Assembly: GCA_028819575.1 (NCBI GenBank)
Contig: JAPPLB010000023.1
Coordinates: forward strand, 1-32,140
DNA from: Bryobacterales bacterium
GTDB taxonomy: Bacteria; Acidobacteriota; Terriglobia; Bryobacterales; UBA6623
Direction of reading: 5' to 3'
Length of the DNA: 32,140 nt
Positions 7,991 through 16,628 of this stretch are shown here, in pieces. The notes under the pieces were generated by a model. The model was not told where the DNA came from. It ran no database searches and saw nothing but the letters and a program-made list of their open reading frames with translations. Every line of letters begins with the position of its first letter. Positions within the stretch are counted from its first letter, which is position 1. The translations under genes were made by a program, and so were the position numbers.

Positions 7991-9363
7991 AAGTCGTCGG
8001 CGGCGGTCTGGCCGGCCTTTCTGCCGCTGTCGCACTGGGCTCGGTCGGTTTTCAGGTCGACCTTCATGAGTCACGCCCTTTTCTCGGGGGACGTGCGACG
8101 TCTTTTCCGCTTGACCCTTCCGATCCCGACTCGGAGCGGATCGACAACTGCCAGCATGTGCTGCTGCGGTGTTTTACGAATCTATTGGATTTCTATGAGC
8201 GGATCGGTGTGGCAGACAAGATCACGTTCTACGATCGATTCCATTACGTCCGCCCCGGCGGAGCCGTCGATGTACTCAAGCGCGGCTGGCTGCCGGCGCC
8301 GCTGCACCTTGCCGGATCGTTGCTGCATTTCAGAGCGCTCGACTTGAGCGACAAGTGGAGTGTCATCCGCGGTTTGCTGGCGCTATGGCGTGACGCCGAC
8401 CGTACCGACCTCGAAGCGATCACGATGGGCAGTTGGCTGCGGTCAGAGCGAGCGACGGACACCTCCTATCAGCGTTTCTGGCGGCCGATTCTCGTCAGCG
8501 CCCTCAACGAAGAACCCGATCGGGCCGCGGCAAGCTGGGCTTTCCAAGTTTTTCTCGATGGCATGATGGCGGACAGTACGAGCTATGAGATGGGCGTGCC
8601 CTCGGTACCGCTCTCTGAGCTTTATTCCAGCGGGAAACGTCTGGCGCCGAGCGTGCGGACCCACACTCGTTCCACGATTGAGCGGATCGATCCAGGGAGT
8701 AACGAAGCGGATTTCTATATTTGCGCTTTGCCGTTCGAACGCGCTGCGAGCGTCCTCCCTGATCTTGACTTGCGGCTCGACAGGTTCGAGCATTCACCGA
8801 TCACGGGTATTCACCTCTGGTACGATCGTCCGATCACCGAGTTACCTCACGCAGTTCTTCTGGACCGGACCTTGCAGTGGATCTTCAGAAAGTCCGACAC
8901 GTACGTGCAGGCTGTCGTCAGCGCCTCTCGTTCGTTGACGGGGCTTGCACGCGGCCGGATCATCGAGCTGGCATGCAAAGAGATCCGTGAGTTCTTTCCG
9001 GCTGCGAAAACGGCCAAGCTCATGCGGTCTCATGTCATCAAAGAAGTACGAGCAACCTACTCGTCGCGTCCCGGGCTACAGGCTGATCGCCCGGGCTCAG
9101 AGACCAAGCATCGCAACCTGTTCCTCGCCGGCGACTGGACCAACACGGGTTGGCCTCCAACGATGGAGGGAGCCGTCCGCAGCGGCTACCGTGCGGCGGA
9201 ATGTGTATGCCGAACTGCGGGCTTTGATGCGGCCTTCTTGAGAAAAAGACCCGACACATCGATTAACACAACCACGGCCACCAGGGAAGCTGCCGCTCCC
9301 AGGCGATTCCGAGTCAAGTCACCGAGCGGCCGGTTGGAGCAACAACTTTACGACACAAGGTGA
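7927..9363 (+). CDS. hpnE: Hydroxysqualene dehydroxylase HpnE (FAD-dependent)
   Basis: A 478-residue FAD-dependent amine-oxidase/phytoene-desaturase-type protein, last of the three squalene enzymes. The dinucleotide-binding motif VVGGGLAGLSAA is followed by an acidic residue in DLHESRPFLGGRA. The C-terminal FAD motif is LFLAGDWTNTGWPPTMEGAVRSG, near residues 400-420. The start is uncertain. The GTG at 7927 adds 17 unusual residues before IPRVKVVGGG. A GGAGG at 7963-7967 lies about 10 nt before ATT (7978), where homologues begin, so a rare ATT start is possible. The last 45 residues after the FAD motif are basic, Thr/Ala/Arg-rich and not part of the usual core. It ends the MDR-MDR-hpnCDE operon, before a hairpin. 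Confidence 0.9.
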   Translation: MDRSASLQAALLRRSAAIPRVKVVGGGLAGLSAAVALGSVGFQVDLHESRPFLGGRATSFPLDPSDPDSERIDNCQHVLLRCFTNLLDFYERIGVADKITFYDRFHYVRPGGAVDVLKRGWLPAPLHLAGSLLHFRALDLSDKWSVIRGLLALWRDADRTDLEAITMGSWLRSERATDTSYQRFWRPILVSALNEEPDRAAASWAFQVFLDGMMADSTSYEMGVPSVPLSELYSSGKRLAPSVRTHTRSTIERIDPGSNEADFYICALPFERAASVLPDLDLRLDRFEHSPITGIHLWYDRPITELPHAVLLDRTLQWIFRKSDTYVQAVVSASRSLTGLARGRIIELACKEIREFFPAAKTAKLMRSHVIKEVRATYSSRPGLQADRPGSETKHRNLFLAGDWTNTGWPPTMEGAVRSGYRAAECVCRTAGFDAAFLRKRPDTSINTTTATREAAAPRRFRVKSPSGRLEQQLYDTR

Positions 9364-9370
9364 GTCCCGC

Positions 9371-9395
9371 TCCGTCTCTTCGGACGGACCCTTTT
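9371..9395 (+). terminator. Possible terminator of the hpn operon
   Basis: TCCGTC (9371-9376) pairs with GACGGA (9383-9388) around a TCTTCG loop, followed by CCCTTTT. It lies 8 nt after the hpnE stop. The stem is short and the T-run weak, so it may not be strong. Confidence 0.45.
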
Positions 9396-9680
9396 CCGGC
9401 ACTGCCTGTTCGACCATCTCGACATCTCGTCGTCGGCCTGATGCGACACGAATACGTCTGACTTGAAACCCCCGAGCGTCAACCGCTGGTCACCGCTCAA
9501 AGTTGTTCCCCGCCGACAAGTTCTTAGCCCGAAAATCGAGTTCCCTGGTCCATGAGAGGCCGCTCGACCGCGGCGGCTGATTGTTGGCAAGACTCCAGGA
9601 TGAGGCCACACTGTGCACGGACTCGGAACGGAGGAATGTCGGAGATAGGGGTCTGTGGACACTCGCAGAAAAAAGCGCCT
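9396..9680. other. Intergenic stretch with no recognised gene
   Basis: This stretch lies between the convergent hpnE and haem-lipoprotein genes. Short open frames exist on both strands, but they are rich in Arg/Ser/Pro with no familiar motif and no Shine-Dalgarno. I see no structured RNA or repeat here. Confidence 0.5.
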
Positions 9681-12677
9681 CTACAGGCTCTTGAGATAGG
9701 CGAGTAAATCCGCCATGCCCTGTACGCTGATGCCCTGCTCGATGTCCTCAGGCATAGGAGACACGCTTAGCGACCTCAGCGACGTGATGTTGGACCGCCG
9801 GATTGTGTCTTCCTCACCCTTGGCTCGACGGAGCGTGACCGTCTCTGGTGTTTCCGCCGCCATGACGCCCGTAATGGAGCGCCCGTCGTTGGTTTCAAGC
9901 AGATACTCTTCGTACCCCGCCTCGATGCTCTCGTTCGGAATCAGGATGTCTGTCATTAGTGTTTCCCTGTTTCGGATGACGACGCTGAGCAGGTCGGGAC
10001 CGACCTCCGACCCCATGTCACCCACCCTGTGGCACTCCGAGCAGACATCCCGGAAGACCTCCCTGCCACTTTCTACGTTTCCTTCATACGCGAGAGCGGG
10101 CCGGTATTTCTCGTAGACGGCTTGCCTCTCGTTCCGCGCGGATTCGCCGAAAAGCGCTTCGGCGCGCGCTCGAATCTCTTCGTCCGCGTGCCGCAAAAGC
10201 TGACGTTGTCGGCCCCGACTAAGTGACCAGGGCTGGACCGTTTCGTTCTCAACCGCGTCAAGCAGTGCGGAGATGCCCTGCGTGTGACCGACGAGCTCTC
10301 CGATGATCGCAGTGCGCACCGGGCCCGTGTAGGAGCGCCAGTCCTCAAGCAGCGATTCGGTAGCATCGGGACCTCGGACAGCGGACAGCGTTTCAACCGC
10401 CGCCACCTGCAATCCTTCCGAGTGGGAGGGCCCGAGTAGAGCTGCGATGTCGGTTGTGTACTGTCCGGATCGATCGAGTCCCAAAGTCCGGATTGCAAAG
10501 ATCCGCCCTGCTACTGGGGCAAGCGAGTCCGCCGCGATCGAGGCGGCCCTTGCGAGGATCGAGTCTACTTGAGGTTTTGCCTCCACGTCGATGCGGAGGA
10601 GCGCGTCCAGTGCGCTGGCGCGGACTGTCTCGCCAGGGTTCGAGAGGAGCGCCAACAATCCCCTCTGGGTAGCCGCGAGTCGAGGGCGCTCTTTCTCACC
10701 CTGACCGAAACCTTCTCTGAGGCCCTCCAAGACGGCTTGCCGCCACCAGTCGCCACGGACCGTGGAAGACCAGCGTACCGCCTCGACGAATTTTGCAGCT
10801 TGCACGTCTTGCTGCCTAGTCCCCGCTATGGAAGCCAAGCCGTGCAGCATGGCCCTCTTGCCTTCCGACTCCTTGCCCAGCAAATCGGTTCGCCGCAAGA
10901 GGCTGGCCAACCAGGCATCCGAATTGTCCGCCGCCGCGCTCAGCGCCGCCATCCGGAACCAGGGGCTCTCGATGTTGTCAGCCAACAATTGCTCGAGCAC
11001 ACGCCGGGCGCTTTGGTCCTGGAAACTGCCCAGGATGCACGCCGCCTGAAGCTGAACCTTCGCGCTCTTGTCCTGTGCCAAACGCAGAGCTTCCCGCCTC
11101 AACTCTTCCGCCGTCAGCAGGCCTTCCGCAAGCTGGAGGGCATGCTCACGGACGTTGGGTTCGGGGTCGAGCAGCGCATCCCGAACGAGGTCAGAAGAAA
11201 GTGACCCAAGCCCATCAAGCGTCCACAGGGCGTGCAGCTTGACTACCGCATTGTTCTCCCGTGCCAGTTCCTGCAGCGCCGACTCTACCAAGCGGTCACT
11301 GCGCTCAACCAGCAGCCGCTGCGCAGTCGTTCGCCACCAGCCGTTCGGATGACTCAGAGCATCGACGAGTTCCTCGGATGACGCTTCGTCCAGCTTTGGA
11401 GGCTCGTACGGTTCGGAACCCTCGTATACGATCCGATAGATCCGCCCCGCCTGAGCAGGAGGCTCAAACTCGATGTGGTCGACAATCTCCTTGGGCGCAT
11501 ACTCAGGATGCTCGACGACAGGCCGGTGATAGTCGACGACATACAACGCTCCATCGGGACCGGTTGTCGTGAATACCGGCCGGAACCAACTATCCGTCGA
11601 AGCCAGAAACTCGAGTCCCTCGTGTGCGCGTTTCGCGGTAAAGGTCGGGCCATCCGGCACGAGAACATCACGGTGCACGACATTATGAACCGGATCGCAT
11701 GTGAACGAAGTATGCTCATAGCCTGCCGGGAAGAGACCGCCTGAGTAGATAGAGATGCCCGAGGCGGACGTGAAGCGGCCGTGCTGCGAGTCGTGTATGT
11801 ACTCGGGTTCCGTCGTGATCTGAAACAGCGCCGCAGCCTTTTCATGGTCAGAGACCGACTTCATCGCCTCGGGGTTCACAAGGTAAGGATTCCGCGCCAA
11901 GTACTTCTCCTGGACGACGACGTGCCTCAAATGGTCGTTGTTCCAAACCGTAAAGCGGTTTCCCCAGGCATCGAACGCGTTGCCGAATTGCGAGTTCCCA
12001 GCCACTCGCTCTACGAGACTGTCATCAGGTCGAAAGCGGATGTCCCGCGAACGCGCATCGACGGATTTTGTTTCGGTTCGCCCCGGAAAACGGATGGGAC
12101 TGCCACGGTCGCCGAACTCTTTGGCGAAGCGGACCGGGTTAGGAACGCGAGTGTAGGCGACGTAGATCCAATTGTCGATCCCGTAAAGCGGACCGTTCAC
12201 TCGTAGCTGTGGATTGGTCGCCGCGAAACCAGTGAGGACGACGCTGCGTTCATCCGCCACTCCGTCCGCATCGGTGTCACTGAGAAAGAGGATGTCCGGC
12301 GCCGCCGTTACGAGAACACCGTCTTTCCAGGGCATCACGCCGTTCGGCAGCGACAGGCCTTCAGCAAAGATCGAGACCTGTTCGTAGCGTCCATCACCGT
12401 CGCGGTCTTCCAGTCTCTTGACTCGTCCCTGTGGTTCGGGATGGTACGGATAGTCTCGCATCTCGACCACGTAAAGACGGCCCTGCGCATCGAAAGCCAT
12501 CGCCACCGGATCGATCACATCCGGCTCCGCTGCGACCAACTCGATGCGGAAGCTTTCAGGCAACGCAAACGTCGACAGAGATTCTTCCGGCGAATGCGGT
12601 GGGCTTTGTACGCTTCCACATCCGAGTGTCAGCAGCAGCGGTATCAAAACAAGAGATAGAGTGCAGAGCAACTTCAT
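9681..12677 (-). CDS. Haem-binding HEAT-repeat lipoprotein (PVC-type dehydrogenase/cytochrome)
   Basis: A 998-residue exported lipoprotein. Residues 1-19 are a signal peptide ending in a lipobox, LTLGC, with C20 as the lipidated cysteine. Residues from about 35 to 430 form a PVC-type membrane-bound dehydrogenase domain, a beta-propeller related to soluble glucose dehydrogenases (FRIELVAAEPDVIDPVAMAFDAQGR, GPDGALYVVDYHR). Alpha-helical HEAT-like repeats occupy roughly 440-850. The C-terminus is a haem domain with CSECH (C879, C882, H883) followed by GPDLLSVVIRNRETLMTDIL and a distal Met-containing stretch. Such proteins are abundant in Planctomycetes, Verrucomicrobia and Acidobacteria and are thought to oxidise carbohydrates with electron transfer to a cytochrome; the substrate is unknown. 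It is divergent from the DNA glycosylase and probably monocistronic. Confidence 0.9.
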   Translation of the reverse strand: MKLLCTLSLVLIPLLLTLGCGSVQSPPHSPEESLSTFALPESFRIELVAAEPDVIDPVAMAFDAQGRLYVVEMRDYPYHPEPQGRVKRLEDRDGDGRYEQVSIFAEGLSLPNGVMPWKDGVLVTAAPDILFLSDTDADGVADERSVVLTGFAATNPQLRVNGPLYGIDNWIYVAYTRVPNPVRFAKEFGDRGSPIRFPGRTETKSVDARSRDIRFRPDDSLVERVAGNSQFGNAFDAWGNRFTVWNNDHLRHVVVQEKYLARNPYLVNPEAMKSVSDHEKAAALFQITTEPEYIHDSQHGRFTSASGISIYSGGLFPAGYEHTSFTCDPVHNVVHRDVLVPDGPTFTAKRAHEGLEFLASTDSWFRPVFTTTGPDGALYVVDYHRPVVEHPEYAPKEIVDHIEFEPPAQAGRIYRIVYEGSEPYEPPKLDEASSEELVDALSHPNGWWRTTAQRLLVERSDRLVESALQELARENNAVVKLHALWTLDGLGSLSSDLVRDALLDPEPNVREHALQLAEGLLTAEELRREALRLAQDKSAKVQLQAACILGSFQDQSARRVLEQLLADNIESPWFRMAALSAAADNSDAWLASLLRRTDLLGKESEGKRAMLHGLASIAGTRQQDVQAAKFVEAVRWSSTVRGDWWRQAVLEGLREGFGQGEKERPRLAATQRGLLALLSNPGETVRASALDALLRIDVEAKPQVDSILARAASIAADSLAPVAGRIFAIRTLGLDRSGQYTTDIAALLGPSHSEGLQVAAVETLSAVRGPDATESLLEDWRSYTGPVRTAIIGELVGHTQGISALLDAVENETVQPWSLSRGRQRQLLRHADEEIRARAEALFGESARNERQAVYEKYRPALAYEGNVESGREVFRDVCSECHRVGDMGSEVGPDLLSVVIRNRETLMTDILIPNESIEAGYEEYLLETNDGRSITGVMAAETPETVTLRRAKGEEDTIRRSNITSLRSLSVSPMPEDIEQGISVQGMADLLAYLKSL

Positions 12678-12697
12678 CGGGTGTGGCTAGATGTCAC

Positions 12698-12703
12698 ATT
12701 ATA
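12698..12703 (-). promoter_or_regulatory. -10 box for the haem lipoprotein gene
   Basis: On the minus strand this reads a perfect TATAAT, about 20 nt before the ATG at 12677, giving a leader of roughly 13 nt. The -35 region near 12720-12725 is weak (TAGCCA, 16-nt spacer). The 60-bp gap also has to hold the promoter of the divergent glycosylase. Confidence 0.5.
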
Positions 12704-12737
12704 GAAACCGGTTCAGTATTGGCTACGCCGAGACGTT

Positions 12738-13361
12738 TTGAGCACACAACCTTTCACCTATAGGCGGCTTCTTGCGGCGACACGCCTCCTCCATCGCAGT
12801 TTCTACGAACGGCCAACGATCGATGTCGCCCCTGATCTGCTCGGCAAGGTCATTGTCCACAAACTGGCCGGCCAAGCCCTGGCGGCCCGCATTGTTGAAA
12901 CCGAGGCCTATTTGGGGAAAGGCGATCTTGCAGCCCACAGCATACGGGGCCGCACCAAATCGACCCGAGTGATCTTCGGCCCACCGGGCCATGCTTACGT
13001 CTATCTCTGCTATGGCATGTACGAGTGCCTCAACCTGATCACTGAACCCGACGGGCAGGCGGGATGCGTCCTGATCCGCGCGGTCGAGCCCCTTGTGGGC
13101 ATCGAGGAAATCCAGCGCCGTCGACCCAATGCGCAACGACTACGAGATTTGGCATCCGGACCCGGAAAGCTGACCCTGGCACTCGGCGTAACCCGCCTGC
13201 GGAATGAGGCTGACGTTACTCGCGGCGCATTGACCGTGCGCGCGATGCACCGGCCCAAACCGTTCGAGATAGTTACGACGACCCGTATCGGTATCTCGGT
13301 CAGCCGTGATCTTCCCTGTCGTTTCTACATCAAGGACAATGAGTTCGTGAGTAAACCCTAG
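12738..13361 (+). CDS. DNA-3-methyladenine glycosylase (AAG/MPG type)
   Basis: A 207-residue monofunctional DNA glycosylase of the mammalian AAG family, which removes alkylated and deaminated purines by base flipping. The active-site segment IVETEAYLGKGDLAAHS (52-68) contains the catalytic glutamate (E56) and the intercalating tyrosine (Y58). VYLCYGMYECLNLITEP, VLIRAVEP and SGPGKLTLALGV are further family signatures. The only suitable start is a TTG at 12738, with GAGA a few nt upstream. The stop is 43 nt before DNA polymerase IV, so the two are likely co-transcribed as a repair-plus-tolerance pair for alkylation damage. Confidence 0.93.
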   Translation: MSTQPFTYRRLLAATRLLHRSFYERPTIDVAPDLLGKVIVHKLAGQALAARIVETEAYLGKGDLAAHSIRGRTKSTRVIFGPPGHAYVYLCYGMYECLNLITEPDGQAGCVLIRAVEPLVGIEEIQRRRPNAQRLRDLASGPGKLTLALGVTRLRNEADVTRGALTVRAMHRPKPFEIVTTTRIGISVSRDLPCRFYIKDNEFVSKP

Positions 13362-13404
13362 CCGACCCGCGGACCGACGAAACTGCCGCAACGGACAAGA
13401 TACC

Positions 13405-14655
13405 ATGCAGGCCAGGACCATCTTCCACGTCGACATGGACGCGTTTTTTGTCTCGGTCGAGGAACTTTTTGATCCCAGTCTAAAGGGCAAGCCGGTCGTT
13501 GTGGGCGGGCTCGCCAACGAACGCGGCGTTGTTTCGGCCGCTTCGTATGCGGCCAGGAAGTACGGTGTCCACTCGGCAATGCCGCTCCGGCGCGCTTATC
13601 AGTTGTGTCCCCAGGCCATCTTCCTACCGGGACGTCCCAGCCGCTATCGCAAGTATTCAGGCAAGGTCCATCGAGTTCTGAAAAAGTTCTCTCCACGCAT
13701 CGAGATGGCCTCGATTGACGAAGCCTACCTCGAAATGACAGGTACCGAACGTCTGTTGGGGCCGCCCCTCGAAGCCGGCGATCGATTGCATCAAGCTATC
13801 GCCGATACGACCCAGTTGCCATGTTCGATCGGTATTGGCACCTCACGGCTCATCGCAAAGATCTGCTCAGCAATGGCTAAGCCAAACGGCATGCTTCGTG
13901 TCATGCCGGGGGCGGAAGCAGCTTTCCTCGCGCCGCTCGACATCCGCAAGATTCCCGGCGTCGGCAAAGTCACCGAGAGAGGCTTTCGAGAAAGAGGCGT
14001 TCACAAGATCGGTCAACTCACGGATCTCGGTGAAGACTACCTAGAGAAAACCTGGGGGCAGACCGGCTTGGCGTTGGCCGGCAAAGCACAAGGTCGCGAC
14101 GCCGGCGCCTGGTTTCAGACTGAGATCGGAGACTCGGACTACCCGAAATCCATCAGCCACGAGACGACGTTTTCCCAGGATACCGCCGACGTCAAACTCC
14201 TCGAATCAACGCTGGCGAAACTCTCGCAAATGGTGGGCCGCCGGCTGCGCGAGCACAGCCTCTACGGACGCACGATCCAGATCAAGCTTCGGTATAAAGA
14301 CTTTTCCACTTACACGCGCGCCATCTCTCTTGATGAAGCGACACAGCTCGATACAGTGATTCTCGAAACGACGAAATCACTGTTTCGCCGAAACTGGAAG
14401 CGCCGTCAGCCGATCCGGTTGCTCGGTGTTTATGTTTCCGGATTGGAGGAAACCGAGGGACAGCTCGACCTACTCGAAGATGGCCGCAAGCACAAGTGGA
14501 GCCGCGCCCTTGAGGCGGTTGATTCCCTGCGGGATCGCTTCGGGGAAAGCAGCGTAGGGCTTGCCTCCGCCATGGGCCACGGACGCCAGGAGCGCGTTCA
14601 TGAGAACCCGGCAGGCCTGCCGGGTAAGACCGGATATCAGGATGAAGAAGAGTAG
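13405..14655 (+). CDS. dinB: DNA polymerase IV (Y-family)
   Basis: A 416-residue translesion polymerase. The metal-binding residues are D10 in FHVDMDAFF and D105-E106 in ASIDEAYLE, with F15 as the likely steric gate. Fingers and palm continue through CSIGIGTSRLIAKICSAMAKPNG, and the helix-hairpin-helix is IPGVGKVTERGF. The little-finger domain contains SHETTFSQD. A beta-clamp-binding motif, QLDLL, lies at 353-357, followed by the usual DRFG sequence and a short hydrophilic tail. The ATG at 13405 opens the conserved N-terminus, with no strong Shine-Dalgarno. No LexA-like box was recognised upstream. Confidence 0.95.
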   Translation: MQARTIFHVDMDAFFVSVEELFDPSLKGKPVVVGGLANERGVVSAASYAARKYGVHSAMPLRRAYQLCPQAIFLPGRPSRYRKYSGKVHRVLKKFSPRIEMASIDEAYLEMTGTERLLGPPLEAGDRLHQAIADTTQLPCSIGIGTSRLIAKICSAMAKPNGMLRVMPGAEAAFLAPLDIRKIPGVGKVTERGFRERGVHKIGQLTDLGEDYLEKTWGQTGLALAGKAQGRDAGAWFQTEIGDSDYPKSISHETTFSQDTADVKLLESTLAKLSQMVGRRLREHSLYGRTIQIKLRYKDFSTYTRAISLDEATQLDTVILETTKSLFRRNWKRRQPIRLLGVYVSGLEETEGQLDLLEDGRKHKWSRALEAVDSLRDRFGESSVGLASAMGHGRQERVHENPAGLPGKTGYQDEEE

Positions 14656-14717
14656 ATACCGGAGCTGTTTATGCCGCAGTTCCACCACGAACGGATACGG
14701 TCTCTGAGAACCTGAAC

Positions 14718-14736
14718 GCGGGCTCGATCAGCCCGC
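14718..14736. terminator. Shared hairpin between dinB and clpX
   Basis: GCGGGCT (14718-14724) pairs perfectly with AGCCCGC (14730-14736) around CGATC. It covers the last codons and stop of clpX and lies about 60 nt past the dinB stop, so it could stop transcription from both sides. There is no long T-run on either strand. Confidence 0.4.
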
Positions 14737-16011
14737 CTTATCGAGGACAGTGAGACTGAGATTGTGGTTCTCGACCATCTCCTTGGTTAGGAGGAAACCC
14801 TTGACCTGCTTCTTGGAAGGCAGGTAGTACATCAGATCGAGCATCATCTCTTCGAGAATCATTCGCAATCCGCGGGCGCCTACCTTGCGCTGCAGGGCCA
14901 AGCTGGCGATTGCTTCCAACGCATCCGAATCAAAATTGAGCTGGATATTCTCGAATTCAAAAAGCTTCTGATACTGCTTGACGAGCGAGTTCTTCGGGCG
15001 TGTCAAGATCTCGACGAGCGCGTCTTGGCTCAAATCACTGAGAACCGTGTTCACCGGCAGACGACCCACAAACTCGGGAATGAAACCATGGCGGATGAGA
15101 TCCTGCGGCTGCACCTGCGCCAGTAATTTGGCATCGCGCTCTCCCTGGTCAAGTTTCGACGGGGTTGTGGAAATCTCTTTCGGTTCCGAAGAAGACCGGA
15201 ACCCGACGACACAATGGTTCAGACGCCGCGCAATCACTTTCTCGAGTCCGACGAAGGTCCCGCCGCAGATAAACAGGATATTCGTGGTGTCGACGGGTGT
15301 GAATTCCTGGTGGGGATGTTTGCGGCCACCCTGCGGCGGTACGTTGGCCACGGTTCCTTCGAGGATTTTGAGGAGCGCCTGCTGTACACCTTCACCGGAA
15401 ACGTCGCGAGTGATGGAGGGGTTCTCGTCCTTCCGACTGAGCTTGTCGATTTCATCGATATAGATAATGCCCTGCTGGGCGCGTTGCACGTCGCCATCGG
15501 CGGCTTGCAGCAGCTTGAGGATGATGTTCTCTACATCCTCTCCCACGTACCCTGCTTCGGTGAGCGTCGTTGCATCGGCGATGGCGAATGGAACCTCGAG
15601 GATCCTCGCCAATGTCTGCGCCAGCAGCGTCTTGCCGGTTCCGGTCGGCCCGATCAACAGAATGTTGGATTTCTGCAACTCCACATCGCTGTTGCTGCGC
15701 TGCTTTGTCATGAAGACGCGCTTGTAGTGGTTGTAAACGGCTACAGCAAGCTTCTTTTTCGCCTTTTCCTGCCCAACAACGTATTGGTCGAGGCGCTCCT
15801 TGATTTCCTGAGGTTTGAGAAGCGTGAAGACATTGGGTCCGGGCTGCTCGCGACGGTCATCCTCAAGAATCGAGTTGCAAACCGCCACACACTCGTCGCA
15901 GATGTAGGCTTTGGGATAGTCACCCGGAGTGGAAATCAACTTGCCGACCACTTCTTGCGTCTTGTGGCAAAAAGAGCAACGCAGGGTTTCTTTCGGCCCG
16001 TTTGGCTTCAC
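14728..16011 (-). CDS. clpX: ATP-dependent Clp protease ATP-binding subunit ClpX
   Basis: A 427-residue AAA+ unfoldase that feeds proteins to ClpP. The N-terminal zinc-binding domain has C12, C15, C38 and C41. Walker A is GPTGTGKT (121-128), the GYVG pore loop is at 154-157, and Walker B is IIYIDEID with D186-E187. The ClpP-contacting IGF loop appears as VGF in HCVVGFRSS. The C-terminal domain has [22 protein letters not shown]. The GTG at 16011 is chosen because AAGGAG (plus-strand 16018-16023) precedes it at 6 nt; longer starts add non-family residues. clpP and tig are not in the window, so clpX is separated from its usual partners here. Confidence 0.96.
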   Translation of the reverse strand: MKPNGPKETLRCSFCHKTQEVVGKLISTPGDYPKAYICDECVAVCNSILEDDRREQPGPNVFTLLKPQEIKERLDQYVVGQEKAKKKLAVAVYNHYKRVFMTKQRSNSDVELQKSNILLIGPTGTGKTLLAQTLARILEVPFAIADATTLTEAGYVGEDVENIILKLLQAADGDVQRAQQGIIYIDEIDKLSRKDENPSITRDVSGEGVQQALLKILEGTVANVPPQGGRKHPHQEFTPVDTTNILFICGGTFVGLEKVIARRLNHCVVGFRSSSEPKEISTTPSKLDQGERDAKLLAQVQPQDLIRHGFIPEFVGRLPVNTVLSDLSQDALVEILTRPKNSLVKQYQKLFEFENIQLNFDSDALEAIASLALQRKVGARGLRMILEEMMLDLMYYLPSKKQVKGFLLTKEMVENHNLSLTVLDKAG

Positions 16012-16106
16012 CAGTGTCTCCTTCTCAAGGACAACAAATCTGTCCCGGCGCAACCCACCTCAATTATCACCCAACACCTAGCGTATGGCAATGCCCCGCC
16101 TTAGCC
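16012..16106. other. Left part of the clpX-M14 intergenic region
   Basis: The 617-bp gap between divergent clpX and the M14 gene must hold both promoters. In this part only the clpX ribosome-binding site (16018-16023) is recognised. The remaining stretch 16145-16348 shows no gene or clear promoter. Confidence 0.5.
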
Positions 16107-16144
16107 GCAATCCCCAGGCGAGAGGGCAATCCCCAGGCGAGAGG
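16107..16144. repeat. Perfect tandem duplication of a 19-bp unit
   Basis: GCAATCCCCAGGCGAGAGG occurs twice head to tail, at 16107-16125 and 16126-16144, upstream of clpX. It could be a slippage product or a duplicated protein-binding site. Confidence 0.9.
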
Positions 16145-16348
16145 GACAACCGATTCGCAGTTTGGATCATCGAGTGATTCACCGGTCATCCCGGCCTTGC
16201 CGAGTGTTTTCTTCCTCGAAGGCAACAATGTCAACGCGCTTGACCTTCTATAGAACCTGTAAAGCAATCAGCAAGCGTAGCCGCTCCTGCGGGAAGGTAC
16301 AGACCGCATCCTGATAGCGTCACAGAGGCCGGAAACCTGCTGTGATAA

Positions 16349-16549
16349 GGTGACGACCATGTCGAGGAGATTGCCCCCGGACTCCAGGTTCTCTCATTCG
16401 TCACGACGGCGTGGATTGTCAACGAGTTCCCCATCCACTCCGGGCAGGGGTTCTCCTTTTCCTCGTCGACCCTCGAACAGTGCGGCTTGGAGGATCATTC
16501 GGACAAGGTCGCGCTGCTCCATTTCATGATGACCGACTTTCCGAAATGA
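16349..16549 (+). pseudogene. Start-less coding-like frame, possible gene remnant
   Basis: Directly after two stop codons (TGA 16343-16345, TAA 16346-16348), a frame of 66 codons runs to a TGA at 16547-16549. About 80% of its third positions are G or C, as in the real genes here, and the peptide is balanced (for example VLSFVTTAWIVNEFPIHSGQ, and VALLHFMMTDFPK at the end). No ATG, GTG or TTG lies at a useful position. It may be the 3' end of a decayed gene, or a gene broken by a frameshift. The family is not recognised. Confidence 0.35.
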
Positions 16550-16628
16550 TCCGCTTTCTCCGGTGTGTTTGCGGGGGCGAAAAATCGAACAAGCATGCTC
16601 ACGTAAGCGCGGGCATTCGAGACCGAAT

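Noticed and set aside
9348-9662. 104-codon open frame on - between hpnE and the haem lipoprotein
   Set aside because: Arg/Ser-rich translation, no motif, no ribosome-binding site; it overlaps the hpnE end.
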